Below are positions 32,915 to 40,929 of a stretch of 48,904 nucleotides of DNA, one piece after another. The notes under the pieces are model-generated. The model saw only the letters and a program-made list of their open reading frames with translations. It was not told the DNA's origin and did not search any database. This DNA is from a virus. The position numbers and the translations under genes are program-made. The stretch spans positions 1 to 48,904 of the IMG/VR virus record IMGVR_UViG_3300031603_000008; one strand, 5' to 3'. Position 1 is the first letter of the stretch. Each line of letters begins with the position of its first letter.

Positions 32915-33664
32915 ATGGCTAAGTCAAAACTAGATTTCATTCACGAAGCAGAAGACACATTGGAAGGTTTTGAAGATATTAACTCTTCTACCAAAGCAAT
33001 TCCATTTCTTAAGTTGGCACAGGATCTTACACCCCAGACCAAGAAGAACAAACCAGAGTACATTGAAGGTTTGGAAGTAGGCCAGTTCTTTAACTCTGTA
33101 ACTGGAGATGTTTACGGAACAGAGATTGATGTGATCATTGCAAAGTTTGAGCACATGTATATTGAGTGGAAGCCAGACAGAGGAGGATTTGTACAGTACC
33201 TTACACCAGAAGTAGCAGAAAAAGAAGCTACAGATAAGTCAGTGTTTGGCAAGTGGAAAACTGCAAGTGGTAATGAGCTTAGAGAGTACTATGCTTACTA
33301 TACAATCATTGCTGGAAGAGAAGAAGAAGGCATACTAATAATGTCTCTCACATCAACAGCAATCAAAACTGCAAAGATGCTGAACAAAATGATGACTACT
33401 CATCTTATGGATGACGTAGATAAGAATGGCAAACCAACTCAAGTTAAAGCAAAACCTTTTTACTTAGTGTATACCCTTAACTCTGCACTACAGACCAAAG
33501 GTGCAAATGACTTTTATGGCTACAGGTTTACATTTAAGGACTTCATAAATGAGAAGCAGTATGCTGTAGTTGGTACTGAACGTGTGGCACTTCCAGACAA
33601 AACAGTTAACTATGCAGCACTTGAAGATCATTCTGCACAGGTCGTAGGTGAAGACGACTTTTAA
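32915..33664 (+). CDS. Putative ssDNA-binding / recombination protein
   Basis: 249 residues. AIPFLKLAQDLTPQ, EYIEGLEVGQFFNSVTGDVY and YIEWKPDRGGFVQYL are typical of a phage protein found in replication modules beside RecB-like nucleases. The acidic ending AQVVGEDDF resembles the protein-interaction tail of ssDNA-binding proteins. It is followed by the nuclease and primase genes. It carries structured RNA on both sides (hairpins before, minihelix after). Confidence 0.6.
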   Translation: MAKSKLDFIHEAEDTLEGFEDINSSTKAIPFLKLAQDLTPQTKKNKPEYIEGLEVGQFFNSVTGDVYGTEIDVIIAKFEHMYIEWKPDRGGFVQYLTPEVAEKEATDKSVFGKWKTASGNELREYYAYYTIIAGREEEGILIMSLTSTAIKTAKMLNKMMTTHLMDDVDKNGKPTQVKAKPFYLVYTLNSALQTKGANDFYGYRFTFKDFINEKQYAVVGTERVALPDKTVNYAALEDHSAQVVGEDDF

Positions 33665-33670
33665 GCACAC

Positions 33671-33715
33671 TAGAGAGGATGGCATACAGGGAAGGTTCGA
33701 GTCCTTCCCTCTCTA
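33671..33715 (+). ncRNA. tRNA-like acceptor/T-arm minihelix
   Basis: AGAGAGG (33672-33678) pairs with CCTCTCT (33708-33714), seven pairs. T-stem GAAGG/CCTTC (33691-33695, 33703-33707), five pairs. The loop is TTCGAGT with the invariant T54, T55, C56 and A58 of tRNA, and G53-C61. A further T33671-A33715 pair extends the end. A 12-base linker replaces the D, anticodon and variable regions. The dimensions are those of a minimal RNase P substrate (12 stacked pairs). No CCA is encoded. It fills the gap between two genes. Confidence 0.75.
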
Positions 33716-33742
33716 TAGCACATAAATTAAAGGAGAAAAATA

Positions 33743-34390
33743 ATGGGTTTACTTATCACACCAAGTTTGTTTGATTCTATTGACTGGTTGAACAAATGTC
33801 CAGCAAGCTACAAGAAAGGGGCATATAAACAGTTGTCTAATAGTCTTAACAGAGTATGGACACCACCAAACAAAGCAATAAAGAGAGGCATGGACTATGA
33901 GAAGAAACTATGTCATGGGGTAAGTCCTATAGATGATGTAGCACCCGATCTTCATGAGAAGTTTAAGAAAGCTTATGATAGGATACATGCAGAAGGATGT
34001 AACTTTCAACATAAAGCAAAGAAGAATATATTTATGGACGAAAAAGAGTTTACACTATATGGCAAGCTTGATGTATACTTTGAAGACAAACCAATTATAG
34101 ACATTAAGACTACTGGAAATTACAGAGGTAAAGGATCATACTTAAGCAAATGGCAACACAAGGTATATCCTTTCTGTACTGGCATAGCTGACTTTACATA
34201 TATTGTGTATGAGTTTGATAATGACTCTGGTCTTCTCATAAATATACATTTCATTGATTACCATGTTGATGATTTTGTAGCACTCGAAAAAGAAATAATG
34301 GACAATCTTGCTAAGGTAATAAAGTTTATACGTTCAGATGTTAAACTTAAAAAAGCTTACTTGAACACTTTCAATATGTACAATAATTAG
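33743..34390 (+). CDS. PD-(D/E)XK exonuclease, RecB-like
   Basis: 215 residues. YGKLDVYFEDKPIIDIKTTG gives the D...D-x-K nuclease motif. It is followed by YLSKWQHKVYPFCTG, the Q-motif helix typical of RecB-like phage exonucleases. AAAGGAG site 33731. It works with the preceding ssDNA-binding protein in recombination or end processing. Confidence 0.75.
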   Translation: MGLLITPSLFDSIDWLNKCPASYKKGAYKQLSNSLNRVWTPPNKAIKRGMDYEKKLCHGVSPIDDVAPDLHEKFKKAYDRIHAEGCNFQHKAKKNIFMDEKEFTLYGKLDVYFEDKPIIDIKTTGNYRGKGSYLSKWQHKVYPFCTGIADFTYIVYEFDNDSGLLINIHFIDYHVDDFVALEKEIMDNLAKVIKFIRSDVKLKKAYLNTFNMYNN

Positions 34391-34399
34391 GAGCTTAAC

Positions 34400-36010
34400 T
34401 TGGCTATATCGGAGCTACAATTAAACAACTTTAAAGATCTATTTGTAGGCAATACACTTAATTATGGTAGACATATGTATGCCTTCGCAAATAAGCAAGG
34501 TGATAAGGAGAAAGGAACTAACTCCTCTATAAAGAATAAGCTACTTACTATAAAGGAGTATAGACAACACCTTAATGGGGTGGAAGGTCTAGGTATTATA
34601 CCTATAGATGCTGACAATATGTCTAAGTTTGCAGTAATTGATATAGATGTGTACAACCAAGATTTTAAGCCATATCTTGAAGCTATAGAAAGGCACAATT
34701 TTCCTTTAGTACCCTTCTATAGCAAGTCAGGTGGACTGCATATATACGTGTTCTTTAGAGACAGAGTAAGATCTAAGGATGCTGTGGACAGACTAAAAAA
34801 GATATCCCGAATACTTGGAATAACTTTGTTTGTAAAACAACATAAAAATGAGGCACTTGAGATATTCCCTAAGCAAACTAAGCTAAGTGTGGGACAGATG
34901 GGTAATTGGATAAACTTGCCCTACTACAATGCAGAGGATACAAAACAATCTGTAATACTTAATGGTAAAGCCTTAGACTTTAATAGTGCTTTAATGCACA
35001 TGAAGAGTAAGTTAACATCAATTATTGAGCTAGATGAGCTACTAGATGACTTGCCTTATAATGATGCACCCCCATGCTTACAGACACTATATCTTTTAAG
35101 TATGCTAGGTGAAAATAATGGAAGGAACAACTATCTTTTTTCATTCGGAGTATATCTTAAAAAGAAGGATGAGAATTACTTTGAACAAGCTGTAATGAAG
35201 ATCAACAACGAACTTGAAGTACCACTTGAAACTAAAGAGGTAGAGGAAACTTTGTTGTCTTCTTTAAGAAAAAAGGACTATACATACATGTGTACTACTG
35301 CACCTTGTGTGGACTTTTGTGACAAGAAAGTATGCCAAAAGAGAGAATATGGCATAGGCCAAATGGGTGGTTACTTTAGTAATCTAATCTTTGGTGACAT
35401 GGTTCAGTACCAGACAGCATCACCCTACTATGAATGGGAAGTTAAGGGCCAAGATGTAGCTGAGTTTAAGATACTTAGATTTAAGAATGAAGATGAAGTA
35501 ATAAAACAGGATGTATTCTTAAGGCTATGTTTCAGGGAACTTAGGTTCTTACCTTTTAAGATGAAGCAAACTGAATGGTTTAAGTTAGTCAACCAAGCAC
35601 TTACCTCTATAAAGTTTAAGGATGTAGACAAAGAAGATGATACATCACCTGAGATAAGGTTCCATAATGCCTTTTATGAGTTCTTAACAGCAAGAGCACC
35701 AGCAACTACAAAGGATCAGATATTCGGAAAGAGGGTGTACTTTAGCCAGAGAGATGATAGATTCTACTTTAGGACTAAAGACTTTGTAACTTATCTGTAT
35801 GAGTACAAGAACTTTAGACTATTCTCTTCTGGTGAAGTACATGGTATGCTCAGAGATATAGGAGTACTAACTAAAGTACTTAGGACTGAAACAGGTAAAC
35901 AAATAAGGGTAATGGGAATTATAAAAGATAAGGTTCATGAAGAGTACAAGAGTGTGCCAGACAACTATGAAGTGGACTTTAGTGAGTATGAAGAAAAAGA
36001 GGAGTTTTAA
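34400..36010 (+). CDS. Archaeo-eukaryotic-type primase
   Basis: 536 residues, TTG start with TAGGAG upstream. FAVIDIDVY (DxD, residues 81-83) and SGGLHIYVFF (110-119) are the catalytic motifs of AEP primases. A later CTTAPCVDFCDKKVCQKRE segment is a four-Cys zinc site, as in primase zinc knuckles. The C-terminal 200 residues may be a helicase-loading or DNA-binding part. It makes primers for the DNA polymerase. Confidence 0.8.
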   Translation: MAISELQLNNFKDLFVGNTLNYGRHMYAFANKQGDKEKGTNSSIKNKLLTIKEYRQHLNGVEGLGIIPIDADNMSKFAVIDIDVYNQDFKPYLEAIERHNFPLVPFYSKSGGLHIYVFFRDRVRSKDAVDRLKKISRILGITLFVKQHKNEALEIFPKQTKLSVGQMGNWINLPYYNAEDTKQSVILNGKALDFNSALMHMKSKLTSIIELDELLDDLPYNDAPPCLQTLYLLSMLGENNGRNNYLFSFGVYLKKKDENYFEQAVMKINNELEVPLETKEVEETLLSSLRKKDYTYMCTTAPCVDFCDKKVCQKREYGIGQMGGYFSNLIFGDMVQYQTASPYYEWEVKGQDVAEFKILRFKNEDEVIKQDVFLRLCFRELRFLPFKMKQTEWFKLVNQALTSIKFKDVDKEDDTSPEIRFHNAFYEFLTARAPATTKDQIFGKRVYFSQRDDRFYFRTKDFVTYLYEYKNFRLFSSGEVHGMLRDIGVLTKVLRTETGKQIRVMGIIKDKVHEEYKSVPDNYEVDFSEYEEKEEF

Positions 36011-36011
36011 G

Positions 36012-37439
36012 ATGCAAGATAAAGAGGTGATATTTGGAGCACCCGGATGTGGAAAGACTACATACCTTCTTAACATACTAGAGAAGGAGCTTAAAGAGCA
36101 CAACTCAGATAGAATAGCCTTTGTATCTTTCACAAAGAAAGGTGCTAGTGAAGGCTTAACAAGAGCTATGGAGAAGTTTGATTATGAAGAATCAGACTTG
36201 CCTCACTTTAGAACTCTTCATTCGATGTGCTTTAGAGCTTTGGGCATGAAGAAAGCAGACATGCTAAGCAAGAATGATTATAGAATATTCTCTAAAGCTA
36301 TGAATATGAACTTTGTAGGTTACTACACAGAGGAGTTCTTTCACAATGATGATAAGTTTCTGTATATGTATTTCTTAAAGTTAAATAACTATGAGATGTA
36401 TAAGAAGATAAGAGATGCTACAAACATAGATGTAAACATGTTGAAGCACGTAGCACTTAACTACACAAACTACAAGAAGAAGTTCTTTAAGACTGATTTC
36501 ACAGATATGCTTACTATGGCAGTGGATCAAAAAATAAAGTTAGATGTGGATATAGCTATAATTGATGAAGCACAGGATCTTACAACACTACAATGGAAAG
36601 TTTGTGAGACACTATTTTCAGGTGCTAAGAAGGTGTATATAGCAGGTGATGATGATCAGGCAATATATGAGTGGAGTGGAGCAGATATAACATATTTCCT
36701 AGGTATAAAAGGTAAGCGAACTATTCTTGATAAAAGTTGGAGACTTAAATCTGAGTTGTTAGCTTTTGCTAAGAGTATAAGCTCTGAAATATCCAGTAGA
36801 GTAGAGAAAGACTTCCAGCCATATGAAGAGGGTGGTGAAATAGAGTACTACAATACCTTTGAAGGATTTAAGTTTAATCCAGATGAGTCCTACTACTGTT
36901 TATCACGTAATAATTACTTCTTGAAGAGGTACACAACTGAGCTGAGAAAACAAGTAAAGGTATACAAGCACAAAGGAAAGTTGTCAGTAGATCCAAAAGT
37001 AGTTGAGGCTATCAACAACTATAAAGATTACAAAGCAGATACGCTTGCACCAAAAGAAAGATACAACGTAGAGAGATTCTTAAGAAGGGATATAAAAAGC
37101 ATTGACAAGCTAAGTTGGTTTGAAGTATTCAACATTGATACAGATGAGTCCTTTTACTACAGAAAGTTGATACAGAACAAGGTTGACATAAATGACACAA
37201 ATGTAACAGTAAGTACTATACATGGTGTTAAGGGTGGTGAAGCAGATAATGTAGTTTTGTTTATGGATGTAACAAAGGCTGTGTACCAACAGTTGTATAG
37301 CCTCAGTGATAGTGAGCTTAGATGTCTTTATGTTGCTTGCACCAGAGCTAAGAACAAGCTACACATAGTACATGCAAGCTCTAAGTATAGTTACTCTACA
37401 ATACTATCAGATATTACAGGAGTAGACAATGAACTGTGA
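36012..37439 (+). CDS. UvrD/Rep-like superfamily 1 helicase
   Basis: 475 residues from ATG 36012. Motif I GAPGCGKTT (9-17), motif Ia FVSFTKKGA, motif II IIDEAQDLT, motif III GDDDQAIYEWSGA, motif V STIHGVKGGEADNV and motif VI YVACTRAKNKL are all present. It unwinds DNA with 3'-5' polarity in relatives. It follows the primase by one base. Confidence 0.9.
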   Translation: MQDKEVIFGAPGCGKTTYLLNILEKELKEHNSDRIAFVSFTKKGASEGLTRAMEKFDYEESDLPHFRTLHSMCFRALGMKKADMLSKNDYRIFSKAMNMNFVGYYTEEFFHNDDKFLYMYFLKLNNYEMYKKIRDATNIDVNMLKHVALNYTNYKKKFFKTDFTDMLTMAVDQKIKLDVDIAIIDEAQDLTTLQWKVCETLFSGAKKVYIAGDDDQAIYEWSGADITYFLGIKGKRTILDKSWRLKSELLAFAKSISSEISSRVEKDFQPYEEGGEIEYYNTFEGFKFNPDESYYCLSRNNYFLKRYTTELRKQVKVYKHKGKLSVDPKVVEAINNYKDYKADTLAPKERYNVERFLRRDIKSIDKLSWFEVFNIDTDESFYYRKLIQNKVDINDTNVTVSTIHGVKGGEADNVVLFMDVTKAVYQQLYSLSDSELRCLYVACTRAKNKLHIVHASSKYSYSTILSDITGVDNEL

Positions 37440-37671
37440 AAACGAGTTAAGAGAAGTACAAGCAGAACTTTCAGTGGCCAAGGGCAGAATAGAAGAACTA
37501 TCTAGTCTAAACATAGAACAAAATGCCAAGATTAGACAATTAGAACTAAACATTAAAGTTGAGAGAGAAGCTTGTGCAAAAGTTTGTGAATGTTTATTTG
37601 TGGGTCTTGGGAATACTGAAGATATCAGAGATATGTGTGCAGAAGCTATAAGAGCAAGAGGTGAAAAATGA
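37429..37671 (+). CDS. Small coiled-coil protein
   Basis: 80 residues. An N-terminal leucine-type coiled coil (LREVQAELSVAKGRIEELSS) is followed by EREACAKVCE and AEAIRARG, an ending common in phage accessory proteins. AGGAG site within the helicase end; ATGA-type overlap to the next gene. Unknown role. Confidence 0.6.
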   Translation: MNCENELREVQAELSVAKGRIEELSSLNIEQNAKIRQLELNIKVEREACAKVCECLFVGLGNTEDIRDMCAEAIRARGEK

Positions 37672-38099
37672 ATAAAATACAAGAAGAGTTCAATAAACAT
37701 TATGATGGGTTTAATGACAAAGAAGAAGAAATTAGAATGTATAATTGTTTTAAGGCAGGCTACAAATCAGCAAATATACTCCCAACGGAAAAAGTTTGTC
37801 CCGAGTGTGGTGGCAGTTGTGAACGTTCTCCCAGAAATGATCATGAGATGACACTAACAGCAGTTCCTTGTGAAACTTGTCATGTTACCGGCACAATACA
37901 ACAGTACTACACACCAGAAGATTATAAACGAATAACTGGAAAAGATTATCCAGATGATGCTTTAGTTTGGATATGGTTTACAGCAGTATCTGATTTTGTA
38001 CCTGACTTTTATAGAAAGTGTAAAACTGATAGGTTAATTATCTACATAGTTCAAACAGGTCAACCAGCACCAGAGGAAGATTGGAGGTGGAACGAATGA
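37668..38099 (+). CDS. Phage protein with split zinc motif
   Basis: 143 residues. CPECGGSCERSPRNDHE and CETCHVTGTI give two CxxC pairs. The following YYTPEDYKRITGKDYPDDAL segment is recurrent in phage hypothetical proteins. Likely an accessory, probably nucleic-acid-associated, protein. Confidence 0.6.
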   Translation: MNKIQEEFNKHYDGFNDKEEEIRMYNCFKAGYKSANILPTEKVCPECGGSCERSPRNDHEMTLTAVPCETCHVTGTIQQYYTPEDYKRITGKDYPDDALVWIWFTAVSDFVPDFYRKCKTDRLIIYIVQTGQPAPEEDWRWNE

Positions 38100-38350
38100 A
38101 ATATTCTAAAATAAAAAAGAAAGTAAAAAATATAGTTTGGCTTAAAAATAAACAGATGGAGATTGCAACGAGTATAAAAGAGAATGAAAACTTCTATACA
38201 TTTAAATGTTCTGTATATTTCAGTGGTTATGCTTTAGCAGAACTGAACAGAATTAAATATGATAGTAGATCAAATTATTTGGACAGGAAGTATGCACAAA
38301 TGAAAAGGCTCATTAAAGAGGCAGATTGTAAGGAAGGTAAAACAGAATGA
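38096..38350 (+). CDS. Small basic hypothetical protein
   Basis: 84 residues from ATG 38096, with GGAGGTGG upstream. Lys-rich N-terminus (KYSKIKKKVKNIVWLKNKQM). Couples to the next gene by ATGA. Unknown family. Confidence 0.6.
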   Translation: MKYSKIKKKVKNIVWLKNKQMEIATSIKENENFYTFKCSVYFSGYALAELNRIKYDSRSNYLDRKYAQMKRLIKEADCKEGKTE

Positions 38351-38622
38351 ACTATAGTGATAGAGTGGAGGTATACAAGGCACTCTGGTATAAACTTGGA
38401 ACATATCATCAAGTTGCTGCATCCATTGAAGAACTTTCAGAACTCGTGGTAGAATTGTCTAAACTTTTTCAAGAGGAATTAAACACTCCTAGGTTATTAG
38501 ATGAGTTGGCAGATGCTAAAATAATGATTGAACAGTTAGAATTGATATTTGTTAAGGATAAACTTGGCCATCAAGAATTAGTAAGTCGAAAAATAGACCA
38601 AGCTTATGATAAGTACTTATAA
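38347..38622 (+). CDS. MazG-like nucleotide pyrophosphohydrolase
   Basis: 91 residues, all-helical. SIEELSELVVELSKLFQEEL and LLDELADAKIMIEQLELIF carry the E-x2-E(L) and E-x2-D metal-binding pairs of the MazG/all-alpha NTP-PPase fold. It may cleanse the nucleotide pool or lower ppGpp-type signals. Full family assignment would need a search. Confidence 0.65.
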   Translation: MNYSDRVEVYKALWYKLGTYHQVAASIEELSELVVELSKLFQEELNTPRLLDELADAKIMIEQLELIFVKDKLGHQELVSRKIDQAYDKYL

Positions 38623-38782
38623 CCAGATAAGAATACTAAGTTATGCTTGACATAATCATTAAAAAGTTATTGACTTATAATGATTATATTTGAGAGGTAT
38701 TTGTGTATGCCTGATTATACAAACACATTCAGGTCAATGACGTATGATGTGTACATATAATAAATGTAGGAGGCTTTTCCAA
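38623..38782 (+). other. Intergenic gap with AT-rich promoter-like DNA
   Basis: 160 bases without a convincing gene. TTGACA (38646) and TATAAT lie 23 bases apart, too far for a standard promoter, though TTGACT directly abuts TATAAT. An imperfect inverted repeat, TTTGTGTA / TATACAAA, lies at about 38699-38723. It may start a separate transcript for the following genes. Confidence 0.35.
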
Positions 38783-39154
38783 ATGGGTTCAGTTATTCAT
38801 TATTGCATTATCTGTAACAAACAATTCATGCCATATAGATCATTTCATGAGGTGTGCAGTGATAGGTGCAGACTAATCAAAACAGAGAGGAACAATTATG
38901 GCTATACCAAGAAAAAGGACAAGACGAAGAAGTGCCCCAATTGTGGGACTGAGTTTGTCACGAACAACAAGAAGAAAGTATACTGCAATACTAAGTGTGC
39001 TGTGGAGTACAATGCTACTAGGCGTATAAAGAAAGAGACACAAACCCATGTTTGTGAAGTATGCCATTCTGAGTTTGAAACTACACACCACGCAAAGAAG
39101 TATTGCAGTACTGAGTGTTACAAAATAGCTAAAAGGAGAAGAGATAATGGATAG
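38783..39154 (+). CDS. Triple zinc-finger protein
   Basis: 123 residues from ATG 38783 (TAGGAGG upstream). Three tandem copies of a CxxC-x(n)-Cx3C unit: CIICNKQF...CSDRC, CPNCGTEF...CNTKC and CEVCHSEF...CSTEC. Basic linkers between. Probably binds DNA or RNA. It overlaps the start of the PAPS-reductase-like gene by eight bases, so the two may act together. Confidence 0.7.
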   Translation: MGSVIHYCIICNKQFMPYRSFHEVCSDRCRLIKTERNNYGYTKKKDKTKKCPNCGTEFVTNNKKKVYCNTKCAVEYNATRRIKKETQTHVCEVCHSEFETTHHAKKYCSTECYKIAKRRRDNG

Positions 39155-40037
39155 AACTTTAGAACCTTGGCAGTTAAAACAAAGACAAGGATTAGACCTA
39201 GAGGTAAAGATAAGACTTACAGAAGAAAGGCTAAAAGCATGGTATAGGTATTGGAATGGGGCAATATACATATCCTTTAGTGGTGGCAAAGATAGTACTG
39301 TGTTACTAGATATAGCTAGAAAGCTATACCCAAAAGTAACTGCTGTATTTGTAGACACAGGTTTAGAGTTCCCAGAGATAAGAAGTTTTATTAAAGAAAT
39401 AGATAATGTAGTATGGTTGAAACCTAAGATGTCTTTTACAGAGGTACTAAAAAAGTATGGTTATCCTGTTATATCTAAAGAAAATGCACAAAAGATATAT
39501 GAAATAAGAAACTCTAATTCAGAGTTTCTTGTTGAGAAAAGATTATTTGGTGATGATAAAGGCAATGGGAGATTACCATTCAAGTGGCATTATATGATAG
39601 ATGCACCTTTTAAGATATCAAGTAAATGCTGTAATGTAATGAAAAAAAGTCCTTTTAGTAAATATGAAAAAGATAGCAAGCTTAAACCTGTAGTAGCTAC
39701 TATGGCTCAAGATAGTTCGATGAGGAAAATGACTTACTTAAAGAATGGTTGTAACTCATTTGAATCAACCAGACCTATGAGCACTCCTATGAGTTTTTGG
39801 TTAGAAAAGGATGTTTGGGACTACATACATAAGAACAACACACCTTATTCTGAAATATATGATAAGGGGTATACTAGAACAGGGTGCACTTTCTGTATGT
39901 TTGGAATACATTTAAAAGAAGACAAAGTTGAAAACAGGTTTCAAAGGATGAAGAAGACACATCCTAATATGTATAATTATTGTATAAGTAAACTTGAAAT
40001 AGGTAAGGTGCTAGATTTTATGAACATAGAATATTAA
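39147..40037 (+). CDS. PAPS-reductase-like / PP-loop protein
   Basis: 296 residues. SFSGGKDSTVLLDIARKLYP is the PP-loop that binds ATP or PAPS. It is followed by FVDTGLEFPEI and two Cys pairs (SKCCNVMKK, TGCTFCMFG) that could ligate an iron-sulfur cluster. Similar phage proteins are annotated as phosphoadenosine phosphosulfate reductases and resemble DndC of the phosphorothioation systems. No other Dnd gene is present here, so the substrate is unknown. Confidence 0.75.
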   Translation: MDRTLEPWQLKQRQGLDLEVKIRLTEERLKAWYRYWNGAIYISFSGGKDSTVLLDIARKLYPKVTAVFVDTGLEFPEIRSFIKEIDNVVWLKPKMSFTEVLKKYGYPVISKENAQKIYEIRNSNSEFLVEKRLFGDDKGNGRLPFKWHYMIDAPFKISSKCCNVMKKSPFSKYEKDSKLKPVVATMAQDSSMRKMTYLKNGCNSFESTRPMSTPMSFWLEKDVWDYIHKNNTPYSEIYDKGYTRTGCTFCMFGIHLKEDKVENRFQRMKKTHPNMYNYCISKLEIGKVLDFMNIEY

Positions 40038-40042
40038 GTTGG

Positions 40043-40062
40043 CTAAGCTAAGCTAAACTAAA
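40043..40062 (+). repeat. Four tandem CTAAR pentamers
   Basis: CTAAG, CTAAG, CTAAA, CTAAA directly before the AAAAGGAG site of the next gene. A short spacer repeat; copy number could change spacing of the leader but nothing more is shown. Confidence 0.6.
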
Positions 40063-40075
40063 AGGAGAAGAGATA

Positions 40076-40381
40076 ATGAAGGATAGATATGTAGCTTTTT
40101 ATGCGTGCAATTGTGAGAGTGAAACATTTAAAACATTTGAAGAGGCTGAAAAATGGCTTTTAGAAGCATCCGATCCAGATGAGGGTTACTCAGAAGAAAC
40201 TATTAACGGTTTTGATTACATTGCTAAAATAACACACCGTTCAAAGTTTACTAAAACTGACAGTCAAGAAAATTATCATTTTCACACAGAAAATTGTCCG
40301 GAAGATTGTGATCTTGAAGAATGGCCTTATAGTAATGAGTTTGATTTTGTTGGTAACTTAACAATGGAGGAAGTGGAATAA
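40076..40381 (+). CDS. Acidic hypothetical protein
   Basis: 101 residues, acidic, with HFHTENCPEDCDLEEW, a possible metal site. The start has AAAAGGAG upstream; the stop overlaps the next start (TAATG). No family recognised. Confidence 0.55.
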   Translation: MKDRYVAFYACNCESETFKTFEEAEKWLLEASDPDEGYSEETINGFDYIAKITHRSKFTKTDSQENYHFHTENCPEDCDLEEWPYSNEFDFVGNLTMEEVE

Positions 40382-40929
40382 TGCAAAAAGAATGTAGTGT
40401 TGATGGATGCAACAGGCCAGTTCGTTCTTTAGGTTACTGTACTATGCACTATCAAAGATTCTATAATTGGGGTGATCCACTAAAATTAAAGATTAAAAGA
40501 AGAAGACAAGAGAATCATGGTATGAATAGAACACCTGAGTATATTGCATGGTCTAATATGATTCAAAGATGCACAAATAAAAATAGTGAGGGATACCACA
40601 TGTATGGAGGTAGAGGTATTGGGGTATGCTCAGGATGGAAAGTTAGCTTTACTCAATTTTTTAAGGACATGGGCAAAAAACCTTTTAAAAGAGCTGAACT
40701 TGATAGAGAAAATAATGATAAAGGATACAATAAAGACAACTGTAGATGGACAACAAGAGCCATAAACAGTCAAAATAGATCAGACAATGTAGTAAATATG
40801 TCTCAAGTTAGGGAGATAAGACTTAAGTATAAAGAAAAAGGGTGTACTCAAACAAGTTTATCAAATGAATACAATGTAAGTAATAGCCAAATAAGTGACA
40901 TTATAAACTATAGGAGTTGGTATGAGTAA
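40381..40929 (+). CDS. HNH-type endonuclease-like protein
   Basis: 182 residues. N-terminal zinc knuckle (CSVDGCNRPV...CTMHY). Middle section YIAWSNMIQRCTN, YGGRGIGVC, then ELDRENNDKGYNKDNCRWTT is the pattern of a phage HNH homing-endonuclease group (LDR...GY...NCRW). The C-terminus (SLSNEYNVSNSQISDIINYR) is a helix-turn-helix. It lies right before the DNA polymerase gene, a favoured neighbour of homing nucleases. Some members of this group lack activity. Confidence 0.7.
   Translation: MQKECSVDGCNRPVRSLGYCTMHYQRFYNWGDPLKLKIKRRRQENHGMNRTPEYIAWSNMIQRCTNKNSEGYHMYGGRGIGVCSGWKVSFTQFFKDMGKKPFKRAELDRENNDKGYNKDNCRWTTRAINSQNRSDNVVNMSQVREIRLKYKEKGCTQTSLSNEYNVSNSQISDIINYRSWYE

Noticed and set aside
33671-33715. 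Reading the tRNA-like helix as an integration attachment site copied from a host tRNA
   Set aside because: An attP would keep only the tRNA 3' side, whereas here the 5' acceptor strand is also complementary; and no integrase is encoded. It cannot be fully excluded without a host genome.
38646-38674. TTGACA and TATAAT as a promoter
   Set aside because: The spacer is 23 bases, outside the 16-19 range. Listed only as promoter-like DNA.
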